In this document: positions 24,372 through 32,498 of the stretch, one piece after another | Numbering within the stretch: position 1 is the first letter of the stretch | Layout: every line of letters begins with the position of its first letter | Assembly (NCBI GenBank): GCA_002410555.1 | Contig: DHSR01000032.1 | Location: 24,704-88,703, forward strand | Direction: 5' to 3' | Source of the DNA: Bacteroidales bacterium UBA5281 | Lineage (GTDB): Bacteria; Bacteroidota; Bacteroidia; Bacteroidales; Lentimicrobiaceae | Length of the DNA: 64,000 bases | Notes under the pieces: model-generated | Told to the model about the DNA's origin: nothing | Database searches by the model: none | Seen by the model: only the letters and a program-made list of their open reading frames with translations | Position numbers and translations under genes: made by a program

Positions 24372-25808
24372 ATGATTTTCAATCCTGAAAAATGCCGCAT
24401 ACCGGATCAGAGAATGGTTCCATTTATTGATCCGGAGGAAATTTGGGACATCATTAACAACACCAAAGCCGACAAAACCCGTGTGCGTGAAGTAATACAG
24501 AAATCTCTCGACAAGCAGCGTCTCACTATGGAAGAAACGGCTGTTTTAATTAATGCAGACGATCCTGAATTGATTGAAGCAATTAAAGAAGGCGCACGTG
24601 AACTTAAAAAGAAGGTTTACGGTAACCGGATTGTACTGTTTGCCCCATTGTATGTAGGTAATAAATGCACGAACAATTGCAAATATTGCGGTTTCCGTGC
24701 ATCCAATAAGGAAGCAATTCGTAAAACCCTCAACGATGCCGAACTTGTGCGCGAAGTAGAGGCCCTCGAAGATCATGGACAAAAACGACTGATACTGGTG
24801 TATGGTGAGCATCCGGAATATTCGCCTGAATACATAGCCCATACCGTAGAAACTGTTTATGGTGTAAAAAAAGGCCCGGGTGAGATCCGCCGGGTCAACA
24901 TCAATGCGGCTCCATTGGATATTGAAGGTTTTAGAACGGTAAAAAAGGCCGGAATTGGTACTTATCAGATTTTTCAGGAGACGTATCATCCTGAAGCATA
25001 TAAAACCTATCACCTGGGTGGTAAAAAACGGGACTTCAATTATCGCCTCACAGCTCTTGACCGTGCCCAGGAAGCAGGGATTGATGATGTAGGTATTGGT
25101 GCTCTGTTTGGATTATATGACTGGCGGTATGAAGTACTTGGATTAATCAGGCACACCAACCATTTAGAGGCCTGTTACAATGTAGGTCCGCATACCATCT
25201 CTTTTCCTAGAATTCAGGATGCCTCAAAACTTGATCTGGGTGAAGATTACACAGTGAATGATGAAGATTTTGCCCGCCTGGTTGCCATTCTGCGTCTGGC
25301 TGTGCCCTATACTGGTATGATACTCACTGCGCGTGAAAACCCCCAATTGCGACATGAAGTAATTCAGTTTGGTGTATCACAAATAGATGGGGGCACCAAA
25401 CTTGAGCTTGGTGCATATGCCGATAGTCTGAATGAACAGCAGGACCTGAACAAAGAACAGTTTCAAATCAACGACAACAGGTCGCTAAATGAAATTATTG
25501 ATGAACTGTTTGAGAACGACTACCTGCCTTCATTCTGCACCGCCTGTTACCGCCGGGGTCGCACGGGTGAACATTTTATGGAGTTTTCAGTTCCCGGCTT
25601 CATCAAACGATTTTGTTCACCAAATGCCATGCTTACGCTGGCTGAGTATCTGGAAGACTATGCGCCTGAGGATACCCGCAAGCGTGGCTGGGAAGTAATT
25701 GATAAAAACCTGAAGGACCTGGAAAAATCACCAGAAAGCAGAAGTAGCAAAGATTTGAAACAGCGGTTGGATCGCGTGCTGGCCGGGGAAAGAGATTTGT
25801 ACTATTAA
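24372..25808 (+). CDS. hydG: [FeFe]-hydrogenase maturase HydG (radical SAM)
   Basis: 478 residues. The radical-SAM cluster uses C99, C103 and C106 (KCTNNCKYCGF, CX3CX2C). The C-terminal auxiliary cluster motif CTACYRRGRTGEHF plus a later Cys (FCSPNA) is the HydG hallmark that separates it from ThiH and HydE. HydG cleaves tyrosine to supply CO and cyanide to an iron synthon for the H-cluster. HydE and HydF, also needed, are not in the window and must lie elsewhere if the hydrogenases are matured in the usual way. It has its own -7 box and precedes two TM1266-type genes. Confidence 0.96.
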   Translation: MIFNPEKCRIPDQRMVPFIDPEEIWDIINNTKADKTRVREVIQKSLDKQRLTMEETAVLINADDPELIEAIKEGARELKKKVYGNRIVLFAPLYVGNKCTNNCKYCGFRASNKEAIRKTLNDAELVREVEALEDHGQKRLILVYGEHPEYSPEYIAHTVETVYGVKKGPGEIRRVNINAAPLDIEGFRTVKKAGIGTYQIFQETYHPEAYKTYHLGGKKRDFNYRLTALDRAQEAGIDDVGIGALFGLYDWRYEVLGLIRHTNHLEACYNVGPHTISFPRIQDASKLDLGEDYTVNDEDFARLVAILRLAVPYTGMILTARENPQLRHEVIQFGVSQIDGGTKLELGAYADSLNEQQDLNKEQFQINDNRSLNEIIDELFENDYLPSFCTACYRRGRTGEHFMEFSVPGFIKRFCSPNAMLTLAEYLEDYAPEDTRKRGWEVIDKNLKDLEKSPESRSSKDLKQRLDRVLAGERDLYY

Positions 25809-25828
25809 TCAGAAAATGAATTTATAAT

Positions 25829-26086
25829 ATGAAAGAAACACGAATCATCGGCCTGTTGATACGCGACCGGATAAAAGAAGCCGGCAGGTTACAACAAACA
25901 TTGAGCAACTATGCCCACATCATAAACACACGGCTTGGATTTCACGAGCTGAACGAGAACAAATGTAGTCGCAGTGGAGTGATTGTACTTCACCTCAGCG
26001 GGGAACCGGCTCACTGGAAAGAGTTTGAATTGGCCATCAATGCTATCGAAGGAGTTGAAATGCAACAAATCTCATTTAAGTTATAA
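25829..26086 (+). CDS. TM1266-type iron-only hydrogenase system regulator, copy 1
   Basis: 85 residues with an ACT/NikR-C-like beta-alpha pattern: TRIIGLLIRDR, a helix, INTRLGFHE, SGVIVLHLSG, then a C-terminal helix and strand. The family (TM1266) is found beside HydE/F/G genes and is called a putative regulator of the iron-only hydrogenase system; its ligand is unknown. There is no DNA-binding domain. It lies 20 bases after hydG and 3 bases before a paralogue. The extra C at residue 46 (NKCSRSG) is not in copy 2. Confidence 0.82.
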   Translation: MKETRIIGLLIRDRIKEAGRLQQTLSNYAHIINTRLGFHELNENKCSRSGVIVLHLSGEPAHWKEFELAINAIEGVEMQQISFKL

Positions 26087-26089
26087 ATC

Positions 26090-26356
26090 ATGACAAAAGT
26101 TAGAATTATCGGATTAAATGTAGGCAATCGTGAAAGTACTGCCCGGTTGGTACAAAAAATACTTACCATGTATGGTTGCTCCATAAGAACCCGATTGGGG
26201 CTTCACGATCCTGCCGGTGAGCAGAGCAGTCAGGGTGGATTGATTTTGCTCGAGCTGATAGGTGAACAAGAGGAATGGAACAGACTGGAGCAGGAATTGC
26301 AAGAAATTCCTGAACTGGAAATCCAAAAAATGGATTTTAACGGATCACCGGCTTAA
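26090..26356 (+). CDS. TM1266-type iron-only hydrogenase system regulator, copy 2
   Basis: 88 residues, a diverged paralogue of the preceding gene with the same pattern: VRIIGLNVGNR, IRTRLGLHDP, GGLILLELIG. Tandem copies could form a heterodimer or bind different ligands; that is inference. Its TAA stop overlaps the stop of the converging secreted-protein gene by 4 bases, leaving no room for a terminator between them. Confidence 0.82.
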   Translation: MTKVRIIGLNVGNRESTARLVQKILTMYGCSIRTRLGLHDPAGEQSSQGGLILLELIGEQEEWNRLEQELQEIPELEIQKMDFNGSPA

Positions 26357-27639
26357 TTGCGCAGTCCGCGAAGAATGGTTACTGCACCTTTGTAGGAATC
26401 GTTGCGAAAGTATCCAAAGGTATCCAGTTTATAATAATAAGTTCCCTCGGGCAGATTGCCCCCATCCCAATTATTGCGGTAATTCTCACTGCTGTATACT
26501 TTGCGCCCCCAACGGTCGAGAACTACCAGTTCCATACGTATAAACTCCTGATCAATAGGTATATAATTACTTCCACTTGCGCTGCCCCCATCATTTTTCT
26601 TGGCAATTTTGAAAAAATCATTGGTGTTGTCACCATTTGGAGTAAAAACATTGGGTACAAACACTTCTGCTTCCCGTACCGGAATCAATTTAGTAATCAG
26701 TGTATCACAGCCCTGAGCATTCACAACCCTCAGGTTCACCCTGTAGTTTTCAAGGTCGGGCATGGATGCGGTAGAATACACGTGTAGCGGATTACGCTCT
26801 CGGGAAGGCTCACTGCCATCGCCAAAATCCCACAACCATTCTACGATATCCGGATCTTCGGTAAACGAAAAACGCACCGCAGGATTCTGAATATAAACGG
26901 TGTCGGGGTTGAGATCAACCTCCACAGTGGTTGAAGGCAGTTGTGAAACGAAATAGTTGGTATCTAAAACACATCCATTGCCATCGGTTATCCGCAGATT
27001 GTTAATGCCGCTGCAGGCGCCTGATTTAATGCTGTCGAAAACCGAAGGTTCTCCATTCCACAAAAACTCATAAGGTCTGGGACCGCCTGAAACATACGCA
27101 GCAATATTGGCATCACAGCTACTGGCGCAGGTAGCATCAATCTCATCAATGACTACAAACAATTCAGGCAACAAATTCAACCAGGCATTCTGGTAGGCAG
27201 AGGTTAACCCTTGTCCGCCCGATTGCCGGAAAAAGCTAAGATCCTGGTTCCAGATGAGTTCACCTGAGGCAAATCCAGTCTTAAATCCAAGATCGAAAAG
27301 CTTGGTATTGGTAAAGCTTACAGGAGCCGATGAGCTCCAGCTAAAGCGCATTCCCTCAGGCAAGAGCGTAAATTCATAAAATCCCGTTTTAAGCAATGCA
27401 TTGATCTGACGAAAATCAATGTATACGGCCGTTTGCGGATCAAAATTCAACACCAGCGAGATGGAGTCTACATTTTGCAGGTTGGTAACTGTAACCGGCA
27501 GATACAGCACACTGTTCGGACAAACCGTAGCGCTATCGATGCGCGTGACGTTTTCCTGTGAATAGGAAGTAAAATATCCGGAGAGCAGCAACAGCAGACC
27601 GGTGATTTTTACAAGAAAAATTAAATTTGATCTATTCAT
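26353..27639 (-). CDS. Secreted cohesin/PKD protein with gliding-type (type B) C-terminal signal
   Basis: About 428 residues from the ATG at 27639, which gives a normal signal peptide (MNRSNLIFLVKITGLLLLLSG...); an upstream start would add 11 residues. Residues about 30-160 resemble a cohesin-type beta sandwich (CPNSVLYLPVTVTNL...SISLVLNFDP). A SprB-like repeat segment (RPYEFLWNG...LRITDGNGC) follows, then a PKD domain with VEWLWDFGDGSEP. The C-terminus (VFTPNGDNTNDFF ... LDRWGRKVYSSENY...PEGTYYYKL) is the gliding-motility/CHU_C type B sorting signal for type IX secretion. A surface adhesin role is likely but unproven. Confidence 0.85.
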   Translation of the reverse strand: MNRSNLIFLVKITGLLLLLSGYFTSYSQENVTRIDSATVCPNSVLYLPVTVTNLQNVDSISLVLNFDPQTAVYIDFRQINALLKTGFYEFTLLPEGMRFSWSSSAPVSFTNTKLFDLGFKTGFASGELIWNQDLSFFRQSGGQGLTSAYQNAWLNLLPELFVVIDEIDATCASSCDANIAAYVSGGPRPYEFLWNGEPSVFDSIKSGACSGINNLRITDGNGCVLDTNYFVSQLPSTTVEVDLNPDTVYIQNPAVRFSFTEDPDIVEWLWDFGDGSEPSRERNPLHVYSTASMPDLENYRVNLRVVNAQGCDTLITKLIPVREAEVFVPNVFTPNGDNTNDFFKIAKKNDGGSASGSNYIPIDQEFIRMELVVLDRWGRKVYSSENYRNNWDGGNLPEGTYYYKLDTFGYFRNDSYKGAVTILRGLRN

Positions 27640-28151
27640 CAGGCTTAAAAACCGCAATATTGAACAATGCACAGTTTGAGCGGGCTAAATTAGTGATTTA
27701 TCTTCATTCATTAAACGAATGAGCATCTAATTTGGTATAAATGTATAAAATCATATTTTCACAGCCATGCATTCAGCCAATCAATCCCACAGCAAGTGTA
27801 GCCTTCTTACTGCATCATTGCCAATACTATGTGTAGCCTGATCTTTTCATACCTGACAGCCGCAAAGTAGTGAAGGCTGGTCTGAGTGGCAATCTTTTCT
27901 TTTTGCTTATTAAAAGTGACCTTATGAACCTGGTATAAAAACTCATTTTTTGTCACTAAGCCACAAACACCTGCCTGCGGGCTTATGCAGGCAGGCACAA
28001 TACCTTACCAAGCTTTAATCGCTGATATACAGAATCTTGTGCAACCTGGCAACTTCGTGTTTTAATGGTAGTTTTTTATACCTTTTCAGACTGGACTCAC
28101 CTTATGTTTAAGAACCTGCTAATCCATTTATCCACACGCTACATCACTTAA
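27640..28151. other. Intergenic region (512 bp) without a convincing gene
   Basis: Stop codons are frequent in all frames and the only longer frame lacks recognisable features. A small inverted repeat (TCATTC/GAATGA) lies near 27700. A stronger one lies at 27970-27995. Just before the latter is GTCACTAAGCCACAAACAC, which resembles fragments of dispersed repeats I recall from related genomes. I read the region as decayed repeat sequence. Confidence 0.5.
27970..27995. repeat. Inverted repeat CCTGCCTGC/GCAGGCAGG
   Basis: A perfect 9-bp inverted repeat with an 8-base loop, GC-rich in an AT-rich setting. It has no T run and lies about 180 bp downstream of the CoA-binding gene (stop at 28152). It may be a REP-like element or a terminator for that gene. 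Confidence 0.6.
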
Positions 28152-28526
28152 TCAATAATGCTTTCCGGACAGCATCATTAACGTACAGTCGCTTACCGTT
28201 ACAATATCATGTTGCCGGGCAAGTTTTTCAAGTTCAGGATTCCATGTGCCCGGATTAAAAATAATGCGTTCCGGATTCAACCTGATGATATAATCATAGT
28301 ATTGGGGCTGACGGGGTGCGCCAAGGTAAAGTGTGATCGTATGAACTTCAGGCAAAAGAGGTTGTCCTGTTTGTATCTCCACGCCTGCTACCCTGCCCGG
28401 ACGAAGGCCAATGGCACTAACCGGCACCTTATGATTCACCAGCTCGCGTATGCAGATATTTGAATAACGTGAGGGGTTAGTACTCGCCCCAAGTACCAGG
28501 GTATGCTTATTAATTTTAGAAGTCAT
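28152..28526 (-). CDS. CoA-binding domain protein (YccU type)
   Basis: 124 residues, a single Rossmann-like CoA-binding domain. The dinucleotide-type loop is LVLGASTNPSRYSN, followed by VSAIGLRPGRVAGVEI and a final FNPGTWNPELEKL. Bacterial relatives (YccU, TTHA1899) bind CoA but have no proven reaction. Single gene; it starts 35 bases downstream of the pyrophosphatase stop in the same direction, so the two may be co-transcribed. Confidence 0.82.
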   Translation of the reverse strand: MTSKINKHTLVLGASTNPSRYSNICIRELVNHKVPVSAIGLRPGRVAGVEIQTGQPLLPEVHTITLYLGAPRQPQYYDYIIRLNPERIIFNPGTWNPELEKLARQHDIVTVSDCTLMMLSGKHY

Positions 28527-28561
28527 AATTTACTTTTCGATTCCGCAAACAATTTACAGAC

Positions 28562-29233
28562 CTAAACTTCGGATAAGAGTGTATCCAGATTTTCAAACTT
28601 CTGACGATAATCTTCAATGGACGCTTCAATAACTTCGTGACATTCCTGAACACCATAAACATGCGTTATTTCGCTGGCCTGCTTTTCGTCAGGCAGATCC
28701 TTGTAGGTGAGGAAGTAGTGTTTCAATCTTTTCACAACGAGGGGTGGCAATTCGTCAACATCTTTATATTCGCCATATACAGCATCATTGCGCAGGACTG
28801 CAATAATTTTATCGTCAGCCTGATTTCCGTCGATCATGCGAAATCCCCCAATGGGTATGGCTTGTACGAGAATGTCACCATGCGAGATATTTTTCTCAGC
28901 TAAAATACAAATATCCAAAGGGTCGCCATCCCCAATAATTCCTTCGCGCTCTGTTTTTTTCATGTTATACTCCGCTACCTTTCTACCACAAAGGGTTTGC
29001 GGAAGAAAGCCATATAATGCCGGCAATACATTGGAATACTTTTGAGGGCGGTCGATGCGAAGATAGCCGGAAATTTTATCCACTTCATACTTCACGGTAT
29101 CCGTGGTAACCATTTCAACAAAACAGGTAATTACCTGTGGAGATTCAGGGCCCAGTTCAATGCCGTGCCAGGGGTGAGATTTATACCGGAGGCCCATTAG
29201 GCGTCCAATTGGATCCATTAGTCTGTTAGCCAT
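28562..29233 (-). CDS. ppa: Inorganic pyrophosphatase, family I
   Basis: 223 residues. The active-site signature GDGDPLDICIL (DxDPxD) is present with upstream YNMKKTEREGIIG. The enzyme splits pyrophosphate into two phosphates in the cytoplasm using Mg2+. It is longer than the E. coli enzyme (about 175) mainly at the N-terminus (LMDPIGRLMGLRYKSHPWHGIELGP), a form that occurs in Bacteroidota. It has a good -7 box 41 bases upstream. Confidence 0.92.
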   Translation of the reverse strand: MANRLMDPIGRLMGLRYKSHPWHGIELGPESPQVITCFVEMVTTDTVKYEVDKISGYLRIDRPQKYSNVLPALYGFLPQTLCGRKVAEYNMKKTEREGIIGDGDPLDICILAEKNISHGDILVQAIPIGGFRMIDGNQADDKIIAVLRNDAVYGEYKDVDELPPLVVKRLKHYFLTYKDLPDEKQASEITHVYGVQECHEVIEASIEDYRQKFENLDTLLSEV

Positions 29234-29273
29234 TATAATATTGATTTTAGGTATTTATATTTTAAAAACCCTG

Positions 29274-29281
29274 CAAAGGTA
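29274..29281 (-). promoter_or_regulatory. -7 box for ppa
   Basis: The minus strand reads TACCTTTG, matching TAnnTTTG, about 40 bases before the start codon. Confidence 0.5.
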
Positions 29282-29487
29282 ATGCTCAAATCAATGCACT
29301 GCTATGTTTTATTGATTCCGACAGCTTGTCACTTTTATTTTTTTTACTCCTTTGGATGTGTCTATTTGTCTGCAATTTATTGCATTTCCCCGTTTGGCAA
29401 AATAGTTGCAAGTGTCTGAGGTAGAATATAAATGCCAGGTGGCAGGACTTTTTTATTATCCCAAATATAAAAAGAGGAGAACAAAAA

Positions 29488-32076
29488 ATGAACTTAAATA
29501 ATTTTACCATCAAATCGCAGCAGGCTGTTGAGCAGGCTCAACAACTGGCATCCAGCCAGAAGAACCAGTCGATTGAGACCGCACATTTATTGAAAGCACT
29601 ATTGGAGACTGATGACAATGTAACACCGTTTTTATTGGGTAAGTTCAGCGCCAATATTGCCAACATCACCAAAGCTCTTGATGCCCTTATCAATAGCTTT
29701 CCAAAGGTAACCGGCGGGGAGCAATATCTGGGCAATAGTGCCTCGAAAGCGCTTCAAAAAGCCGTGGGTTTTGCCAAAGATATGAATGATGAATTCGTAT
29801 CCGTTGAACATTTATTGCTGGCACTGCTGACCAATAATGACCAGGTATCAGATATACTCAAGCATGCCGGTCTAAACGAAAAGGAACTTAAAGACGCCAT
29901 TGCTGATTTACGCAAAGGCTCGAATGTGAATACTGCCAGCGCCGATGAAACCTACAATGCACTTAATCGTTATTCACGTAATTTAAATGACCTTGCCCGA
30001 AGCGGCAAGCTCGATCCGGTAATAGGACGCGATGAAGAAATTCGCAGGGTACTTCAGATACTTACCCGCCGTACAAAAAACAACCCCATTCTTATTGGTG
30101 AACCCGGAGTTGGAAAAACTGCCATAGCAGAGGGACTGGCACATCGAATCATTAATGGTGATGTACCCGAAAACCTAAAATCGAAAAAGATTTTTTCTCT
30201 GGATATGGGATCGCTGATTGCCGGGGCAAAATACAAGGGTGAGTTTGAAGAAAGACTCAAGTCTGTGATTAAGGAAGTAATACAATCCGATGGGGAGGTC
30301 GTACTTTTTATTGATGAAATTCACACCCTGGTAGGAGCCGGTGGAGGCGAAGGTGCTATGGATGCTGCCAATATACTGAAACCAGCCCTGGCACGGGGTG
30401 AGCTTCGGGCAATTGGCGCCACTACGTTAAAAGAATACCAAAAATTCTTTGAGAAAGATAAAGCCCTGGAACGCCGGTTTCAGATTGTGGTTATCGATGA
30501 ACCCGATACACTCAGCGCCATATCTATTTTACGGGGTCTTAAAGAGAGATACGAAACCCATCATCAGGTGAGAATTAAGGATGAAGCCATTGTAAGTGCC
30601 GTAGAGTTGTCTCAACGCTATATCACCGATCGGTTTTTGCCTGATAAAGCCATTGATCTGATTGACGAAGCGGCCGCACGGCTTAGGTTGCAGATAAACT
30701 CTGTACCCGAAGCACTTGATGAGGTGGAACGCCGCATTAAGCAGCTTGAAATAGAGCGTGAAGCCATTAAGCGCGAAGGAGACGATTCCCGTTTGAAGAT
30801 GCTCAATCAGGAAGTGGCCAACCTAAGTGATGAACGCAACCGGATAGCTGCCAAATGGAAAGCTGAAAAAGCAGTTGTCGATGGCATTCAGCAAAGCAAA
30901 AAGCAAATCGAACAGTACCGTTTTGAAGCTGAAAAAGCAGAAAGAGATGGGGAGTATGGCAGGGTAGCGGAAATCCGGTACGGATTGATTAAGGAAGCCG
31001 AACACAGGCTGGAAGAACTAAAAAAAGAGCTGAATGAAATGCAATCCTCCTCAGCCCTAATTAAAGAAGAGGTAGGGGCCGAGGAAATTGCCGAGATCGT
31101 GTCACGCTGGACAGGCATTCCGGTAAGCCGCATGCTACAAAGCGAACGTGAAAAGTTGTTGAATCTGGAACAGAAACTGCACGAGCGGGTAGTAGGTCAG
31201 GATGAAGCCATAGGTGCCATTGCTGATGCCATACGCAGAAGCCGTGCAGGACTGCAGGACAGCCGCCGGCCCATTGGTTCATTTATCTTCCTGGGTACTA
31301 CCGGGGTAGGTAAAACCGAACTGGCAAAAGCATTGGCTGAATTTCTGTTTAACGATGAAAATGCAATGGTGCGTATAGATATGTCAGAGTATCAGGAAAG
31401 ACATACTGTATCACGACTTATAGGTGCGCCTCCGGGCTATGTGGGTTACGATGAAGGCGGGCAGCTTACCGAAAAAGTGCGTCGCAGACCATACTCTGTG
31501 GTGCTGCTGGATGAAATTGAAAAAGCGCACCCCGATGTCTTTAACATACTGCTTCAGGTACTTGATGAAGGCCGATTAACTGATAACAAAGGCCGTACTG
31601 CTGATTTCCGCAATACCATCATTATAATGACTTCCAATATGGGTTCTCAGATTATAAGTGAACACATGAGCAAGCTTACCGATGCAAACCATGATGAAGT
31701 TTTTGAACAAACCCGCCTTGAAGTGATGGAGTTACTGCGAAGGAGTATTCGTCCCGAGTTTCTCAATCGCATTGATGAACTCATTATGTTTAAGCCACTT
31801 ACCCGTGCCGAAATTATGGAAATTGTCGAACTTCAACTTCGCAATCTTACTCAAATGCTGAGTAGAAATGAAATTGCGCTCGAATATACCGAATCTGCTG
31901 TCGAAAAAATCGCCAATGTAGGTTTTGACCCCCAGTATGGGGCCCGACCGGTGAAAAGAGTATTGCAAAGAGAAGTGCTCAACGAATTGTCTAAAAAGAT
32001 ACTCGCTGACCAGATCAACAGAGCAGTACCCATAGTGCTGGATGCACAAAACAATGAACTTGTTTTTAGAAATTAA
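29488..32076 (+). CDS. clpB: ATP-dependent disaggregase ClpB
   Basis: 862 residues, full length. Two N-terminal Clp repeats (1-145), AAA+ module 1 with Walker A GEPGVGKTAIAEGLAH, a coiled-coil middle domain around residues 400-530, and AAA+ module 2 with GTTGVGKTELAKALAEF are all present. It threads aggregated proteins through its hexameric ring together with DnaK. A strong ribosome binding site (AGAGGAG) lies 9 bases upstream of the start. I see no CIRCE-like inverted repeat upstream, so its heat-shock control is not evident. Confidence 0.96.
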   Translation: MNLNNFTIKSQQAVEQAQQLASSQKNQSIETAHLLKALLETDDNVTPFLLGKFSANIANITKALDALINSFPKVTGGEQYLGNSASKALQKAVGFAKDMNDEFVSVEHLLLALLTNNDQVSDILKHAGLNEKELKDAIADLRKGSNVNTASADETYNALNRYSRNLNDLARSGKLDPVIGRDEEIRRVLQILTRRTKNNPILIGEPGVGKTAIAEGLAHRIINGDVPENLKSKKIFSLDMGSLIAGAKYKGEFEERLKSVIKEVIQSDGEVVLFIDEIHTLVGAGGGEGAMDAANILKPALARGELRAIGATTLKEYQKFFEKDKALERRFQIVVIDEPDTLSAISILRGLKERYETHHQVRIKDEAIVSAVELSQRYITDRFLPDKAIDLIDEAAARLRLQINSVPEALDEVERRIKQLEIEREAIKREGDDSRLKMLNQEVANLSDERNRIAAKWKAEKAVVDGIQQSKKQIEQYRFEAEKAERDGEYGRVAEIRYGLIKEAEHRLEELKKELNEMQSSSALIKEEVGAEEIAEIVSRWTGIPVSRMLQSEREKLLNLEQKLHERVVGQDEAIGAIADAIRRSRAGLQDSRRPIGSFIFLGTTGVGKTELAKALAEFLFNDENAMVRIDMSEYQERHTVSRLIGAPPGYVGYDEGGQLTEKVRRRPYSVVLLDEIEKAHPDVFNILLQVLDEGRLTDNKGRTADFRNTIIIMTSNMGSQIISEHMSKLTDANHDEVFEQTRLEVMELLRRSIRPEFLNRIDELIMFKPLTRAEIMEIVELQLRNLTQMLSRNEIALEYTESAVEKIANVGFDPQYGARPVKRVLQREVLNELSKKILADQINRAVPIVLDAQNNELVFRN

Positions 32077-32498
32077 ATAATTTAAAGCACAGGAATTTAA
32101 GGCTAAGAATCAATTGAGCCCGTATAAACTTTAGGGATTCATCGCTTCGCTCTGAATGACAGAATATTACATATTTTTTAGAGATTGGAGGTGGGAGGAA
32201 GTTGCGCTTCCTCCCACCCCCAATCCCCCTTATAACTAAAAGCTATATATTACTGTCATTCAGAACGAAATGCAGTGAAGTGATGAATTTTTGCCATGAA
32301 AATGATTTTAATCGGTCTCTAATGGCTAAGAATTTAAATTGTGCTGCTTAAATTCTGTTGCGCCAGCTAAAATGGATGTTTCGAAAAGCAAAAATGAGGG
32401 ATGAGTTTTCGCGAATATCTCTCCTTTATCTTATATAAGACCAATTAAAATCTGACTTTTTTTCGATACGCAGGGCAGGTTTGAATGAGTTCTAAAGT
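32077..32498. other. Intergenic region (422 bp) holding a dispersed repeat
   Basis: No gene. It contains repeat copy 2 (32134-32324). A fragment AGACCAATTAAAATC at 32438-32452 resembles the AGACCGATTAAAATC end of that repeat in the opposite orientation, perhaps a remnant of another copy. Confidence 0.6.
32134..32324 (-). repeat. Dispersed double-hairpin repeat, copy 2
   Basis: Reverse-complement relative of 10418-10565. The core hairpin pairs 32190-32201 with 32207-32218 (12 bp, perfect), extended by GATTGG/CCAATC outside. An outer pair of arms, ATTCATCGCTTCGCTCTGAA at 32137-32156 and the related sequence ending near 32288, can also pair imperfectly, giving a nested structure about 150 bases long. 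It sits between converging clpB and dnaX and could also stop transcription. Confidence 0.8.

Noticed and set aside
32077..32498. Intergenic double hairpin as a CRISPR or attenuator
   Set aside because: No regularly spaced repeats; a second diverged copy elsewhere argues for a dispersed element.
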